Part shown: one piece after another, positions 38,389 to 49,700 of the stretch
Numbering within the stretch: the first letter of the stretch is position 1
Layout of the letters: every line of letters begins with the position of its first letter
NCBI GenBank assembly: GCA_963969495.1
Contig: OZ018322.1
Coordinates: 161,748,048 to 161,812,047, forward strand
DNA from: Ceratothoa steindachneri
Taxonomy: Eukaryota; Arthropoda; Malacostraca; Isopoda; Cymothoidae
DNA: 64,000 nt
Direction: 5' to 3'
Program-made: the position numbers and the translations under genes
Notes under the pieces: model-generated
Databases searched by the model: none
What the model was told of the DNA's origin: nothing
What the model saw: the letters and a program-made list of their open reading frames with translations, nothing else

Positions 38389-40860
38389 GAATACTGTCAC
38401 AGGATACATCAGTTTACTTTAATATTAATACCTTTGAACAATCATATCAATTAAGGTAGTAAGTTTAAAATACTCGTTACAAGTTTCATTTTCAGGCTCA
38501 ATACACCATCTTCTCGTTGTTATCAGGTGTCAGACGAGAGTGGAATCCGCATTAATTGGAGTTCTTTTGGAAATTCCAAGCCACTGAAAAAACGCCAAAT
38601 CATTCCTAGTCAAGTTTAAGGGAAATAAATTTAAACGCCTGATGTGGAGATTGCTCTTGTCAGTCAAGCGGTATCCAATAAAGTCGACTCCAGTCACTAA
38701 GACGACAATTTATCTCACCCAAACTTTTACATTCCCTAAAGAGGAGAGGAATGGTTTTGGTCTGGTATTTTATATCTATGAATTTTTTTAAATATACGGG
38801 GAAATATAGGAATTTTGGTGGTAAAATTGCAGGAAGGTTTAAAGGAAAATTGAAACAAGGTGGTTTGACAGAGAATTATAAATACGGCCATTTTTAAGAG
38901 CCATTATAGCGATTAACTGCATGGGCACAACTCGACCCAAATAGCCTGGCTAATTTTAAGTTATATTAATAAGTAAAATATAAAACAAAAACCAAACCAA
39001 ACCAATAGAAACAAAAGAAGAAAACTCATATACTAATAAACAAAAACAAAGAAGAAAAAAACATGCTCCCCATAGAAGGAGGGCCAGGTTCCCTTCGACA
39101 CTCAAACATGGCAAACAAAAGGGTGGAGGCCAAGCCCCCCTAAAAATCGTACATTACAGAATCGCAATTACACAAACCATTACCCACTAAAGGGTGCAAC
39201 TGGTATAAACTTAGCTCGTTCGACAGGCAACCATTGCGAAGATTCTCCAACCATTGGTCAAAGAGTCTGGAAATCCCGCAGATATCTGAGTAAGTTTCAA
39301 TGGTAAGCTTCATCAAATGGCGGTGGGGCTTGTGAGTATGCTCAATTGTAAGTCGACACCAAGCCACCTGAAGCTTTAGGGGCTAAGTCCAGGAGAATAA
39401 TCGTAGCGCAATGGCGCGCAAAATTGGGTTCTCATAGGTCTGTCTTTGATCTTTTTACCATGCAGCCCTTAAGGCAAATCTGGTTCCTGCCATGTAGTCA
39501 TTGTCGGAAAATTGACTTAGGGTATCTACATGCCTACGCGTACAAAGGCATAATGCAGTCTGTGGAAATCAGAGTAAGTATACTTTCTGCGAAATTCGAT
39601 AAGAAGGCTCTCAATAACGGAGATGCGTAAGCCGGCTCTCCCCAGAGAGAGAGAGAGAAAGAGAGAGAGTGCTGTGGTGGATCGACTACATCTTTTGTAA
39701 TTTACGCTTGGCACGATTTCTATAATGTAAACAAAGTAGGGAAGAGTATAAAGATAGCTCGATCACCTTTTCTAGTTTAGGCAGCCATGGCTCAACGGAT
39801 ACTTCAAGCTATGATATATTGAGATTCAACAGCATCAAGGGCGCTTAGCGCGGTCTGTTAGTCGCGATGAAATACAAATGTGCAAACCTAACCACCGTGT
39901 AATTCTCAGTACGTATTGTAGTAAGGTGATCAGCTATGCCGTGAACACATACATAACAAGCCTGCCAAATTTATCAGGGAAGCGATAGCATGAAAGGCAA
40001 TTATCTTTTCGGATTTGTATCTATCCCTATCAAAGGAACGGCTTCAGTGTGACGCGATATGTTTTGCAAAAAAAATGCAATACTCCCAGTGTCATACAAG
40101 TTTTGTTGACGGGAGCTTGGTGACCAATCGTTCAAGGTGGTCTCCTCCAGAAGGCCGTTTAGGGAAGCTCCCCTGGAGCCATTGACTCAAGAATTACACA
40201 GAAAACCTCAGAGTTATCTTGCCCTAAACCTTAATGTCTTAGAACATGCTTGGCGCATTTCTTCTTCCTTGGCAGCATCAAATTGCCTAGGAAGAAATAA
40301 AAATCGTCGGCGCATGGGGAAATGATAAACTCGCTCAAAGAAGAGCAAGGTGCACAGCAGAAAGAGAGTGGAATCTCCCTATAATCGACAATAAGGTTCT
40401 TTATAGGGGACGTGAGGAAGACACCTGCCGCCACGTGGGAACTGATGTGTTAGAACGTGGCCATCTATTGCAAGAGATTCTTGGAAGTGGGGAAGTAGAT
40501 ATACCATCATTTTTATAAATAGAGCAAACAAAATAGCGGTAATACATTAAAGCAGTAACCCTCTCACAAACCAAATTGCTTAAAGCCCAGGACAAATAAT
40601 ATCCTTGGCAAGGGTAATATAGGCCACAAGGCTGTGAATGTGCGCCTCCATGTGAGTCATCAAGGCGAGTATGACCATTCTTACTTCTCGCAGCATGTAT
40701 AGAGGTTGTTAGGCACGGTCTCACAAAACCAATTACTCTACTACACAACAAATGCAAACTCATATACACTAACTTCATCCTCGACTTATTCAAGTCGCAC
40801 TGGGATAGGGTACACACACTTAACTCACCAAAACCACACACACACTAGAGCACTTCCATG
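38389..40860. other. No recognised gene
   Basis: Includes a small (GA)n tract at 39644-39669. Frames up to 146 codons (40401-40841 minus) occur in a less AT-rich patch but have no recognisable motif. A purine/AC-rich stretch at 38985-39060 is low complexity. Confidence 0.35.
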
Positions 40861-41598
40861 CAGTGTAAGAGTGGTATCAGGTCTACGACGATGAGCTTGG
40901 GTCGGTTTTGTGCTGCGAATGGAGATGCTCTACAACCCTACCACACTAACCACAGTTATCACCATCGGAATAACTAAACAATAAATTAAAACACCACAAA
41001 AACGCGCCCCCAGCCCATTCCACCTCCCAGGCACAATAATATTTAACCTCCATGAAAACATTTGCCCTAAACTTACACATCGATTCCATGCTTCACTCGC
41101 CCCTGGATACTTTTCAAAACTATTTAAAACATTATAAAATATACTTCTACACAAACTGTAGGAAATATCTTTCCATATAGGATCAGGTGAGATGAAGGTG
41201 TCTGGTAAAGCTTTTTGTACAGCACCGGACTATACGTCTTTCGTGATATTATTTCAGGCTACTCAGGTTCTTCAAACACTTGTTTTCTTCTTTTGCAAAG
41301 AGAGTATATGAGTTCCTTATATTTTTCAGCTTTCTCATTTCCTGCAAGTAATAACACTTCACTCAGCTGCACATCCTGTATTTCAAACTGTGTCCTTATC
41401 TTTGCTAACACACTACAGTCTTGAAGAAAATATTCCAAAGTTTCTTCTTCTCCTGCCCTTACACACTTGATACGTCATATCTTCTCCAGAGTACCTCTTT
41501 CTCCAGCCAAGCAGCAATGTGCTGCTCTTTGCCCTATATATTAAAATAAATTTATAAATTTTATCCTTTACACTTTCTCCTTTAATATTCTCATATAT
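40861..41598 (-). mobile_element. 3' part of the interrupted LINE
   Basis: On the minus strand 41598-41280 reads YENIKGESVKDKIYKFILIY, RAKSSTLLLGWRKRYSGEDM, TYQVCKGR and, in a shifted frame, a segment ending near 41280 (KEL-YSL-KRRKQVFEEPE). This continues the LINE that stops at 46792 on the far side of the BEL element, where the last residues are RKNYFKYI. The region 41280-40861 would be its 3' UTR, ending near a TG-rich stretch; that end is not well defined. Confidence 0.6.
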
Positions 41599-42063
41599 TA
41601 TAAGAACTTTTAGTGAGTTAAACATAAGATGAGCAAAGAGAAGGATGAATGATTGGCTTACCTTGGAAAAGGACTAATACTGTATCCAGGGATTTATGAT
41701 ATTTCGTTCCAGAGGATATCGTTGCCGTCTGGAGTAGCTTACTCCTCTTGTTAGTATTTTGGGTAAGCTATCATTAACTTTCTCTTGTAACAATGAATTT
41801 ACTGAAAAAGACGTCCAGAACGCCTTTTGTTAACAATACGATGAAGTTAACCTTTTTGAGAGAACTGAGAGAGCCGGAGCTTGTCATGAGTCACGCGATA
41901 TTAAATTTTAGTGAAAAATTTAACACCTGGTTAACATCAAAGCTTAGCCAAGCAAAATGATCATTCTCTAGAAAATTACTGAATATTTTATCTTTAAATT
42001 AATGATCATTAAAATATATAAATAAAGTGAAAATGACAAGGAAATCAAACATAAATTATTATA
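41599..42063 (-). repeat. 3' LTR of the BEL/Pao element
   Basis: A 465-bp sequence about 95% identical by eye to 46307-46791. Its outer boundary is where the two copies diverge (after TTATA, minus strand) and its inner boundary is next to the polypurine tract. LTR ends read TATAA...TTATA rather than the usual TG...CA, so the ends may be off by one or two bases. Confidence 0.85.
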
Positions 42064-42328
42064 TTTTCCCTTTCAACAGAAGTGCAATGAACCATTACAC
42101 AAATGAACATATGTAAAAGGAAGGCAAAGTTGAAAAAAAAAGAATTTAAAGAACACTCCATTATAGCTACTCTCTCAAGGTTTTGCACCGTTCGGGCATT
42201 CTGTCAACGCATGCTTTAGCAGCTAACCGTTTAGATCAAATACCTAGTGCATTAACTGGTGGAATATCATTAACATTTCTTGAATTGTTATCCTTAATAT
42301 TAATTGCCCCATTAACCAAATTATTTGC

Positions 42329-42655
42329 TTAACTTTGATTAGATAGACTTTGATTCGAAATATTTAAAGAATCTGTTGCAGAATAACCGGATGGAACATC
42401 ATCCTTACTCGTTTCACGATCAACTACTACATCATTTCCAGTAACAAATTTCTCGCAGAATTGATCACCGATACCTGACGAGTCATTGGGAGCATGTGTC
42501 AGTGATAATTCCAGAGGATATAAATGATTAATAGAATGATGAACAATTTGTCCATCTCCTCTTTTGACTTTAACACTTCTAACTTTATTGTCACATCCAA
42601 CAACTAGTTCTATTATTCCACCCAATAACCAGTATGGGCGTGGTTTATTAGGCAA
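42329..42655 (-). pseudogene. BEL/Pao DUF5641 domain (C-terminus of pol)
   Basis: Starts with PNKPRPYWLLGGIIELVVGC and DNKVRSVKVKRGDGQIVHHS, then INHLYPLEL: the DUF5641 signature that follows integrase in BEL/Pao pol. It is in the same frame as the integrase above it, separated by a single TAG codon at 42695-42697; the bridging residues (FDGIKSGDLVLIKL) are intact. So this is one polyprotein end broken by one nonsense change. The last ~50 residues are Ser/Asn-rich and unstructured. Confidence 0.8.
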
Positions 42656-42694
42656 TTTTATTAAAACTAAATCACCAGATTTTATTCCATCAAA

Positions 42695-43966
42695 CTAATT
42701 ATTTTCATGAAGTTCTCTATAATGCTCTCTAAGGCTTAATAGGTAATTTTCATACCATAAATCTTTAAAATATAAAAAAACTTTATTGCGAAGTTCAAGA
42801 GACTCGAGTAGTCCCTCTTTGGTCGGAGGATCTCCATCCAATATACTATTATCATAGGAGTCTCTTAATAATATGAAAGGATTTGTATTTATTTTCAAAA
42901 AGGAATTAGGGGGAATGATTTCTAAGTCATTATCAGATGACCTATATGTCAATGGTCTGGAGTTAATAGCAGATTGAATATCTGCAATCACAGTCAGAAG
43001 CTCAAAATAAGAAAGTCTTGCTCTTCCTATGCTTTTATAAAAACAAGTCTTAATAGTACGGAGGAGACCTTCCCAAGTGGAACCAACCCAAGCTGAGTAG
43101 ACTGGCATCCTAATATGTTTGATATTAAAGTTTCTAAGTTGATTATTATATTCATCTGTGCCCATTGCCTTTTCTAATATATTTTCACCAGATACAAATG
43201 AACTAGCATAATCACTATAGAGAGTAAATGGGACACCATACAAATTAACAAACCTAAAGAATGTTAGGATGAAGCTACGTGTAGACATATCTGGGACTAA
43301 TTCAATGTGAACAGCTCTAACATTTAAACACGTAAAGACTAGTAAATACATTTTTATGTTCTTGCCAGTTGAATCATTTACCCAAAGATGACCAGTATAA
43401 TCTATCCCTGTATAATTAAAGGGTTTAACAAAATTTACTCTATGTTTGGAAAGATTAGTCATTTTAGGATATTTGAAAGATAGTGAATTGAATTTATGAC
43501 AAATCATGCATTGACGCAGAATTATTTTGACAATCTGTCTCATACGTGGAATCCAAAATCCTCCCATTCGAACAGCATTCAACGTTGATTGTATTCTAGG
43601 ATGTTTACATCTGCGATGGTAGGATTCTACAATTAATGTTGTGAGATGGTGATACTTGGCCAGCAAAATAGGATTTAAAATGTTGTAATCATACATAGCT
43701 GTTTTCCCAATTCTACCTTTGGATCTTATAACCCCCTTTTCATCTAAAAATAAATCAAGTCTATTGACTAGTTCAGGCACTTTCTTCTTATTTTCCAAAT
43801 ATTCCAATTCCTGGTGAAATTTAGATTTCTGCATATATTTAATCCAATAGATCTTTCCTGTTTCCATAGGTTCAGAAATAATTTTCTGGCTCAAGTTGAT
43901 AAAATGGAAAATATATTTAGTTACACCAAAGAGTTTATTTAGAGAAGAAAACCTATTGATATCCAA
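42695..43966 (-). CDS. BEL/Pao integrase (423 codons open)
   Basis: Catalyses insertion of the element DNA. Residues 1-90 are a linker. His117, His122, Cys153 and Cys156 form the H2C2 zinc site (ESYHRRCKHP, RQCMICHKF). The DDE core follows: Asp189 in GIDYTG, Asp252 in YSDYASSF and Glu299 in GSTWEGLLR. The usual SDNAxxF is SDYASSF here. Residues 340-423 lead into DUF5641. The same frame extends upstream to the RNase H region at 44440 with one TAA at 44138-44140, so this open stretch is part of a polyprotein and the Met at 43966 is not a true start. All three catalytic residues survive, yet the element as a whole is dead. Confidence 0.85.
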   Translation of the reverse strand: MDINRFSSLNKLFGVTKYIFHFINLSQKIISEPMETGKIYWIKYMQKSKFHQELEYLENKKKVPELVNRLDLFLDEKGVIRSKGRIGKTAMYDYNILNPILLAKYHHLTTLIVESYHRRCKHPRIQSTLNAVRMGGFWIPRMRQIVKIILRQCMICHKFNSLSFKYPKMTNLSKHRVNFVKPFNYTGIDYTGHLWVNDSTGKNIKMYLLVFTCLNVRAVHIELVPDMSTRSFILTFFRFVNLYGVPFTLYSDYASSFVSGENILEKAMGTDEYNNQLRNFNIKHIRMPVYSAWVGSTWEGLLRTIKTCFYKSIGRARLSYFELLTVIADIQSAINSRPLTYRSSDNDLEIIPPNSFLKINTNPFILLRDSYDNSILDGDPPTKEGLLESLELRNKVFLYFKDLWYENYLLSLREHYRELHENN

Positions 43967-44137
43967 AATAGGGTTTTCTATATTATCGTTGACTTTTAAT
44001 ATATTAGTAGTATGATAAACCTTAACAAGTTGTTTGCTCTTTTCAGATAAACAACCTAAGGAATTGACTGGCCATGAAATGTGAACAGTAGAGAGCCATG
44101 ACGGTCCTTTGAACCATAATTCTTCCTTACTTTCAAA

Positions 44138-44440
44138 TTATTTGACAGTCAATCCTCTGGTGAGCAAATCTGCAGGATTTCTTTCTGAATTTACAAATTT
44201 AAAGTTCATATTTACTTGATAATTTTCTATGATAACTTTCTTGAAAACTCTAATATCTTTGATTCTGTTCATAGTAAATACACGTTTTGTTTTCACATTT
44301 TCCGTTAGTAACCAAAATAGTACTATTTGTATATCAACTGATATACATATATCTTTAAACTTTATAGCAAGGAAGGAATCCAAGATTGTAGGAAGACATT
44401 TTAAGGCCAAGTAAACCGCCATTAGTTCCAAAGTAGGCAA
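44138..44440 (-). pseudogene. BEL/Pao RNase H region
   Basis: Begins MPTLELMAVYLALKCLP, the P-x-LEL block that opens the BEL/Pao RNase H, and ends KFVNSERNPADLLTRG, the NPAD-LTRG block that closes it. One TAA at 44138-44140 separates it from the integrase frame. Upstream residues (SDASK-type block near 44560, ending in PRT-) are in a different frame because of an indel and a TAA near 44453. Confidence 0.75.
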
Positions 44441-44601
44441 AGTTCTTGGTTAAAATGAAGCCACTTTAGCCTTTGCATACATAATTTGCGAGCTTCCATT
44501 GCTTACATTGTATACAGTAAAATCATAACATAGCTTAGAAGCATCACAAAATATGAATAAATTATTAATGTTATTTTCAGAGATGCAAGTTCTAGGAAAA
44601 G

Positions 44602-44928
44602 TTAAATGAAGGATTTGCTTAAAATCAACCTGAAGTTCCTGCCACAGTTTTTTATATTGTTCTGAAATGACTTGATCCCAGGAGAGTTTCTCTGCCCAAA
44701 GCTTTTTTGCATTAAAATTTTACCCCGAGTTGTTATAGGCAAAATTAATCCAAGTGGATCAAATAACTTTGAAATTTGAGACAAAATATTACGTTTGGTG
44801 TTTGCAGCTTGATCGATATCAATAGCTGCTAACTGAAGAGCATCTTCATTTATTAAGTACTTATAACCAAGAACTTTCTTATATTCCTTACATATGAGGG
44901 ACCATGCAGTTGTCTCTAGTAAATGCAT
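44602..44928 (-). pseudogene. BEL/Pao pol middle segment after the RT palm
   Basis: Reads VLGYKYLINEDAL, TKRNILSQISKLFDPLGLIL and PITTRGKILMQK, the KRxxLSxxxxxFDPLG motif characteristic of BEL/Pao between reverse transcriptase and RNase H. A frameshift near 44715 disrupts the following W-E-LxWD region; the correct continuation (LWAEKLSWDQVI) is visible in the next frame. Confidence 0.8.
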
Positions 44929-44929
44929 C

Positions 44930-45490
44930 TCTTAGCCCGTTGCAATTAGAGTTCCAAGAACGCAACTGGAATCCACCTTCCTTCATCCTCGAATCAGATT
45001 CCTTATAGAGATCAAGTAGTTCTTCTTCAGAATTTCCAGTGAGTATCAAGTTATCTACATAAAAATTTGAGTTTAAGATGTTTGTGCATTAATCCTTGAA
45101 ATATTGGTTAACATGATGTTTAATTACATAATTTAAAATAAATGGGCTGGCATTAAACCCCCCAAATAATAGTTCTATATCTGTATGTAACTAATTTACC
45201 ATCTTCCATCATGAAAAATAAAAACGATATTTATCTTCTTCATTTGCCAAGTGAATTTGCAAAAATGCTTGTTTTATATCACTAAGCATGGGGTACCTAT
45301 TAGATCTAAATTGTAACATTAGTTGGGTGAGGTTATTCATTAAATTAATTCCAGCATATGCTGCTTCATTTAAAGATGGCCTGTTGTTAACTTTAAAAGA
45401 ACAATTGAAAACCAGACGGATTTTGGTAGCCACATTTGGTTCAGATTTTATGACTGATCTATGAGGAAACCATATATGTTTATGATACAT
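44930..45490 (-). pseudogene. BEL/Pao reverse transcriptase core
   Basis: 45490-45209 gives IWFPHRSVIKSEPNVATKIR, LVFNCSFKVNNRPSLNEAAY, FRSNRYPMLSDIKQAFLQIH and LANEEDKYRF, with the first catalytic Asp in LSDIKQAF. After shifts near 45205 and 45085, 45075-44930 gives NFYVDNLILTGNSEEELLDL and GGFQLRSWNSN. The catalytic box is YVDN rather than YVDD; I recall this form from part of the Pao group, so it need not mean loss of function. Frameshifts and stops make this copy inactive. Confidence 0.75.
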
Positions 45491-45760
45491 TGCTGGTGAG
45501 ACATCAACCTTTCAATGATTCCATCCTCTAATTTTCTTTTAAAGACCTCTTGATATGCCTCCAATTGGCCATTCTTTTGAAGTCTATCAGCTACTTAGTT
45601 GAGGATTGTAATGACAATGCCTTCATTTGATTGAACTTCTTTTATGATATTATCATGCCAAGGCAGGCTACAAAATATTTATTGTCCTTGAATTCAATCT
45701 TTGATTTGAAATCTTTAATTTTCTAGGCATCGTATTTACTTTGATCTTCACTCAATTCAA
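45491..45760 (-). pseudogene. Remnant of BEL/Pao pol N-terminal region
   Basis: Read in two frames: IKDFKSKIEFKDNKYFV, LPWHDNIIKEVQSNEG and AYQEVFKRKLEDGIIERL. This is the segment between protease and reverse transcriptase. Protease motifs and gag are not found between here and the 5' LTR at 46307. Confidence 0.55.
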
Positions 45761-46306
45761 TTTCAACTGACTCTAAACTAAACATGTTTTCTAATCCTTG
45801 TTCTACAGAAAAATCTGTAAATGCAGTATCAAATGGATTGAAATACGTTTTCCTGGGTTCCAAGACAAAATTTACATGAGTAGAGGGCTTCTCAACCCCA
45901 TAAGGCTTAACCTTTTTACTAGGTTATATTTACTAGGTAAAATCCAAATAATGATAACGATTTCGGCAGTAAATTATTCCTAATTTGTAGCATCCATGTC
46001 AAGAACAAATAAAATAGATCACTAAAGTATAAACAATAGGCTTTAGATCTTTTACATATTTTAATACGATATCGTACCAGATTTAGAACAAAGTGCAATA
46101 TAACAAAATAAATTTTATTCTACCTTGAATTATACAAGGAAAACTAATAAATATAAAAAATAAAATTAGCACTTGGGTATCTTAACAATCAACAAACACT
46201 GGGTTTAATTAAAAAGTGAGAGGAGGGCGAGGGAGAAAATATTATAAAATATGTTTGATAACTAAATGGAAATGAATCAATAATGCGATATTCTCTTAAG
46301 TTTTAA

Positions 46307-46791
46307 TATAAGAACTTTTAATGAGTTAAACATAACATGAGCAAAGAGAAGGATGAATGATTGGCTTACCTTGGGGAAAGGACTAATACTGTATCCAGGG
46401 ATTTATGATATTTCGTTCCAGAGAATATCGTTGCCGTCTGGAGTAGCTTATTCTTCTTGTTAGTATTTTGGGTAAGCTATCATTAACTTTCTCTTATAAC
46501 AATGAATTTACTGAAAAAGACGTCCAGAACGCCTTATGTTGACAATATGATGAAGTTGACCTTTTTGAGAGAACTAAAAGAGCCGACGCTTTTACTTTTG
46601 CGCCGGAGCTTGTCATGAGTCACGCGATATTAAATTTTAGTGAAAAATTTAACACCTGGTTAACATCAAAGTTTATCCAAGCAAAATGATCATTCTCTAG
46701 AAAATTACTGAATATTTTATCTTTAAATTAATGATCATTGAAATATATAAATTAATAAAAATGACAATGAAATCAAACATAAATTATTATA
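46307..46791 (-). repeat. 5' LTR of the BEL/Pao element
   Basis: A 485-bp copy of the 3' LTR. It carries one extra ~20-bp block (near 46582-46602, ACGCTTTTACTTTTGCGCCG) that is missing from the 3' LTR; apart from that the two differ by scattered substitutions. I could not identify a primer binding site with confidence next to it. Confidence 0.85.
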
Positions 46792-49700
46792 ATATACTTA
46801 AAGTAGTTTTTCCTTCCAGCCTTCTGTTTCCACATTGTCCTATCATGTTCATATGCTCTTCTATCAATTTAATTTTTAGTCAATAATTTTATTTGATCGA
46901 TATTGGTTATATTAAGTTTATTCATATAATCTTTCATTACTTTTATCCATCTGCTATGTATAGGGTTGTTCCACATCTCCTCCATTACTGTAATAAGCAA
47001 TTTATTTTCACTTATCATAATATAGTTTAAATAATTAAATTTTTGTCTCATGCCTCTTATAAACATTTTAGTTGCACGTTTTCTCTCTTTAATGCTACTG
47101 TTGTGGCATAACTCAGAGCACCAAGAATCTTTCTTAAATCTGAGTTTTCTCTTCTTTGTAATGTATCCATTTCCTGCAGATTTCATGTGGCTAGTAATGA
47201 TCCTGCCAACACACCGGGCAGAATTACTGACTTCCAAATAGTTTTTCCAATTAATAATTTATTACAGAATCTAGATTTGACTGAGTAAGTTGTATTTGCC
47301 ATATTTATGAATAAATTAATTTTCTCCCTTATCTGCTCTTTAAAACAATCTACTTCATCATTTATAGTTACACTCAGATATTTTATGCTTTCTACATCCT
47401 TAATATGAATTATTTTTTCAGGTTTAATTCTTTCGTGGAAAATCATACATTTACTTCTTCTTTCAGTTATGTTCTCCCGCATTGAAATTGCCATTAGCAA
47501 TCCAGCGTCAGTATAAAAAAGTGCGGGCAGATAAACTGCCTCATTTTTGTAACTGATCTTTGTCTCACATATAATTTTGAGGATTAAATTTGTCACAAGA
47601 ATAAATAGCTGTGGCGATCCTGTACAGTCGTGACGTATGCCACTAGTAACTTGTATTTGACAGATTTTATTATTATCATCATTATCATCATCCTCATCAG
47701 TAATCTATAATTTAAGAAGGTTTTTTTTTGAGTATTTGAATAATAATTCCATCTTAGTTTGGTTATGACTTATGTTTTTTTATCAGTTATTTCTAATAAT
47801 TCTTTTATAATATCCGAAAACAAATTGGTGAAGTTCAGAAATAAATATAAGTATCAAACTTTATGAAATCTTTAAAACCCAAAGAATTACAAATGATGAA
47901 GTTCAGAAAATTTATTTTTATATATCTTCTATAATTCTATATTTTAGCAATGTGATATTTTAAAAGGGGGAAAATTTACTTTAGAGTTCCTTTTTAAAAT
48001 TATTATAATGGGAGAAGTTCAGAAAATTTATAAAAATTTGACCATGGCTGCTTTTTTAAGTCTTTAAATTTCAATCTTAGTAGCGAAGCGCAAGCTCCCC
48101 CGTAGGGAGGAGTGGCGAAGCAATTGCCTTGTTTAAATATAAAGATGTTTCCTCACCCCTATATAATTTTGAAATGCTAGTTATTACATTTTTTTTATAT
48201 TTATATTTTATTAGTGCTCGTACAAGTTTTCTCCTATTGACCGAGTCAAAATCCTTTGTGAAGTCGATAGCTGTTAACACTAAATTAACTTTTCTTCTTT
48301 AAGCATCTTCAAAACAGTAATTTAGCAAAGTAAATTCTCTTCCGGTTTTCTTCCTTTAGTAAATCCTGCTTTTAATTAATTTAATTCATTATTGATTATT
48401 AAATGTTCAATCATTTTTTCTCTACTAGACTCATGTATAGTTTAAAGCCCGTTTTATATTCTTTCTAATTTTTTGGAGGTTTTCTATCCAAAGGAATTTT
48501 ATTCATGCTATATGTTAGCACTCTTACCATTTTGTCACTATTTATAAACCATTTTATCATTTGAGTCTTTATGCCATACGCTCCAGGTCGTTTGTTATTC
48601 TTCATTTTTCTTAACTCTACCTAAATTTCTTGTTCTCTGAATGTTATGGTTTTCATTTTCCTTATGCTCCTCTCTTCGATTTCTCCTCGTGTTCATGTCA
48701 GAATGTTCCCTCAAAACTTTGGGAATTCTTCGGTAAAGTCGGTCCTTTTCTGGTACTTGTATTCTGATCCGTCTATGTAAGAGTTGTTCCATATTACCTT
48801 TAACAGCAGCATAATGCTCCTCTAACACTTTGGGGAATACCATTAGATGGAGTTCATCAAAGTATATGTTTATTGGAATATTTCCATTATTCAATAGATT
48901 TGTTTCATGTAGTCTTCTAACGTCCTCATTCCATACTTCATTTAAGTCATTTAAGGTGTTTTTGATAAGTCTTTTCACAGAATCTTCTTATTTCTTCCAT
49001 TAACCTTTCTCCTTCTAGTTCCTCATTATATCATCAAAACTTTAATATTATTACTTTTCCGATCTTACCCTCTTAGCCTTTTTATATATATTTGCATACA
49101 TTCCTTCCAGTGTTCCTCTTGTCTTTTATTTCTGATGTTAATTTAATTTCATACTTAGTTAACGCTTCCTTTATTTTTCCTGAGTTAGTCTTTTCTGAAC
49201 TTCATGCAAAGGTTTATAATTTTCCCTTCTACTCTGTCCTTTGCATTCTTCCTTTTTATATTATACTTTCTACTGCATTTAATACTGTCTTCCACCTATT
49301 TATTAAATCAAATCGGCATCTTTCTTAGCTTTTCCTTTAAGTGTTTATTAGCAATTTTACATATTATGTTCTTTAATATTTCTATATCCAAAGGATTTTT
49401 AGGATATTTTTCTATTTCTTCTTCATTAAATTACGAAATTTGTTCCTATATTATTTTTCTTTGGCTTCATAATATTCTATCCATATAAAATCTATTTTTG
49501 CTGTATTTTTTACTCAAGATTGCATTTTAAAGCACATTATTATTAATTGGTGATCTGATAAATCAAACAGTTCCTCTCTTTCATCAATAAACATATTTTC
49601 AAAGAATGTGTATAATTTTTCATCAACTAAACAAAAATATATTGAATTATCTAGTAATAATTCCTTCACATATTTCATCTGCGTTCAATAAAATTAAATT

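Larger units (their letters stand above)
41599..46791 (-). mobile_element. BEL/Pao LTR retrotransposon, gag-deleted
   Basis: Two direct LTRs bound a 4.2-kb interior read on the minus strand. Order from the 5' LTR: N-terminal part of the polymerase region (45750-45500), reverse transcriptase (45490-44930), Pao-type middle domain (44928-44602), RNase H (44440-44138), integrase (43966-42695), and DUF5641 (42655-42329). This order is diagnostic of BEL/Pao. Only about 0.3-0.5 kb lies between the 5' LTR and the polymerase, so gag and most of the aspartic protease are gone. A purine-rich tract (GAAAGGGAAAATA, minus strand) directly precedes the 3' LTR and looks like the polypurine tract. The element sits inside a LINE in the same orientation; flanking ATAT could be a 4-bp target duplication but is low complexity. 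Confidence 0.85.

Noticed and set aside
40401..40841. 146-codon minus-strand frame with many Cys and Ser
   Set aside because: No motif, no homology I recognise, and the region looks like decayed repeat; length alone is weak evidence.
42695..43966. Integrase as a domesticated host gene
   Set aside because: It lies in its normal place between RNase H and DUF5641 in an LTR-bounded element, so no domestication is implied.
48077..48280. A separate small gene with an FTKDFDSV motif
   Set aside because: It is the reverse transcriptase palm of the interrupted LINE, ending in read-through into the insert.
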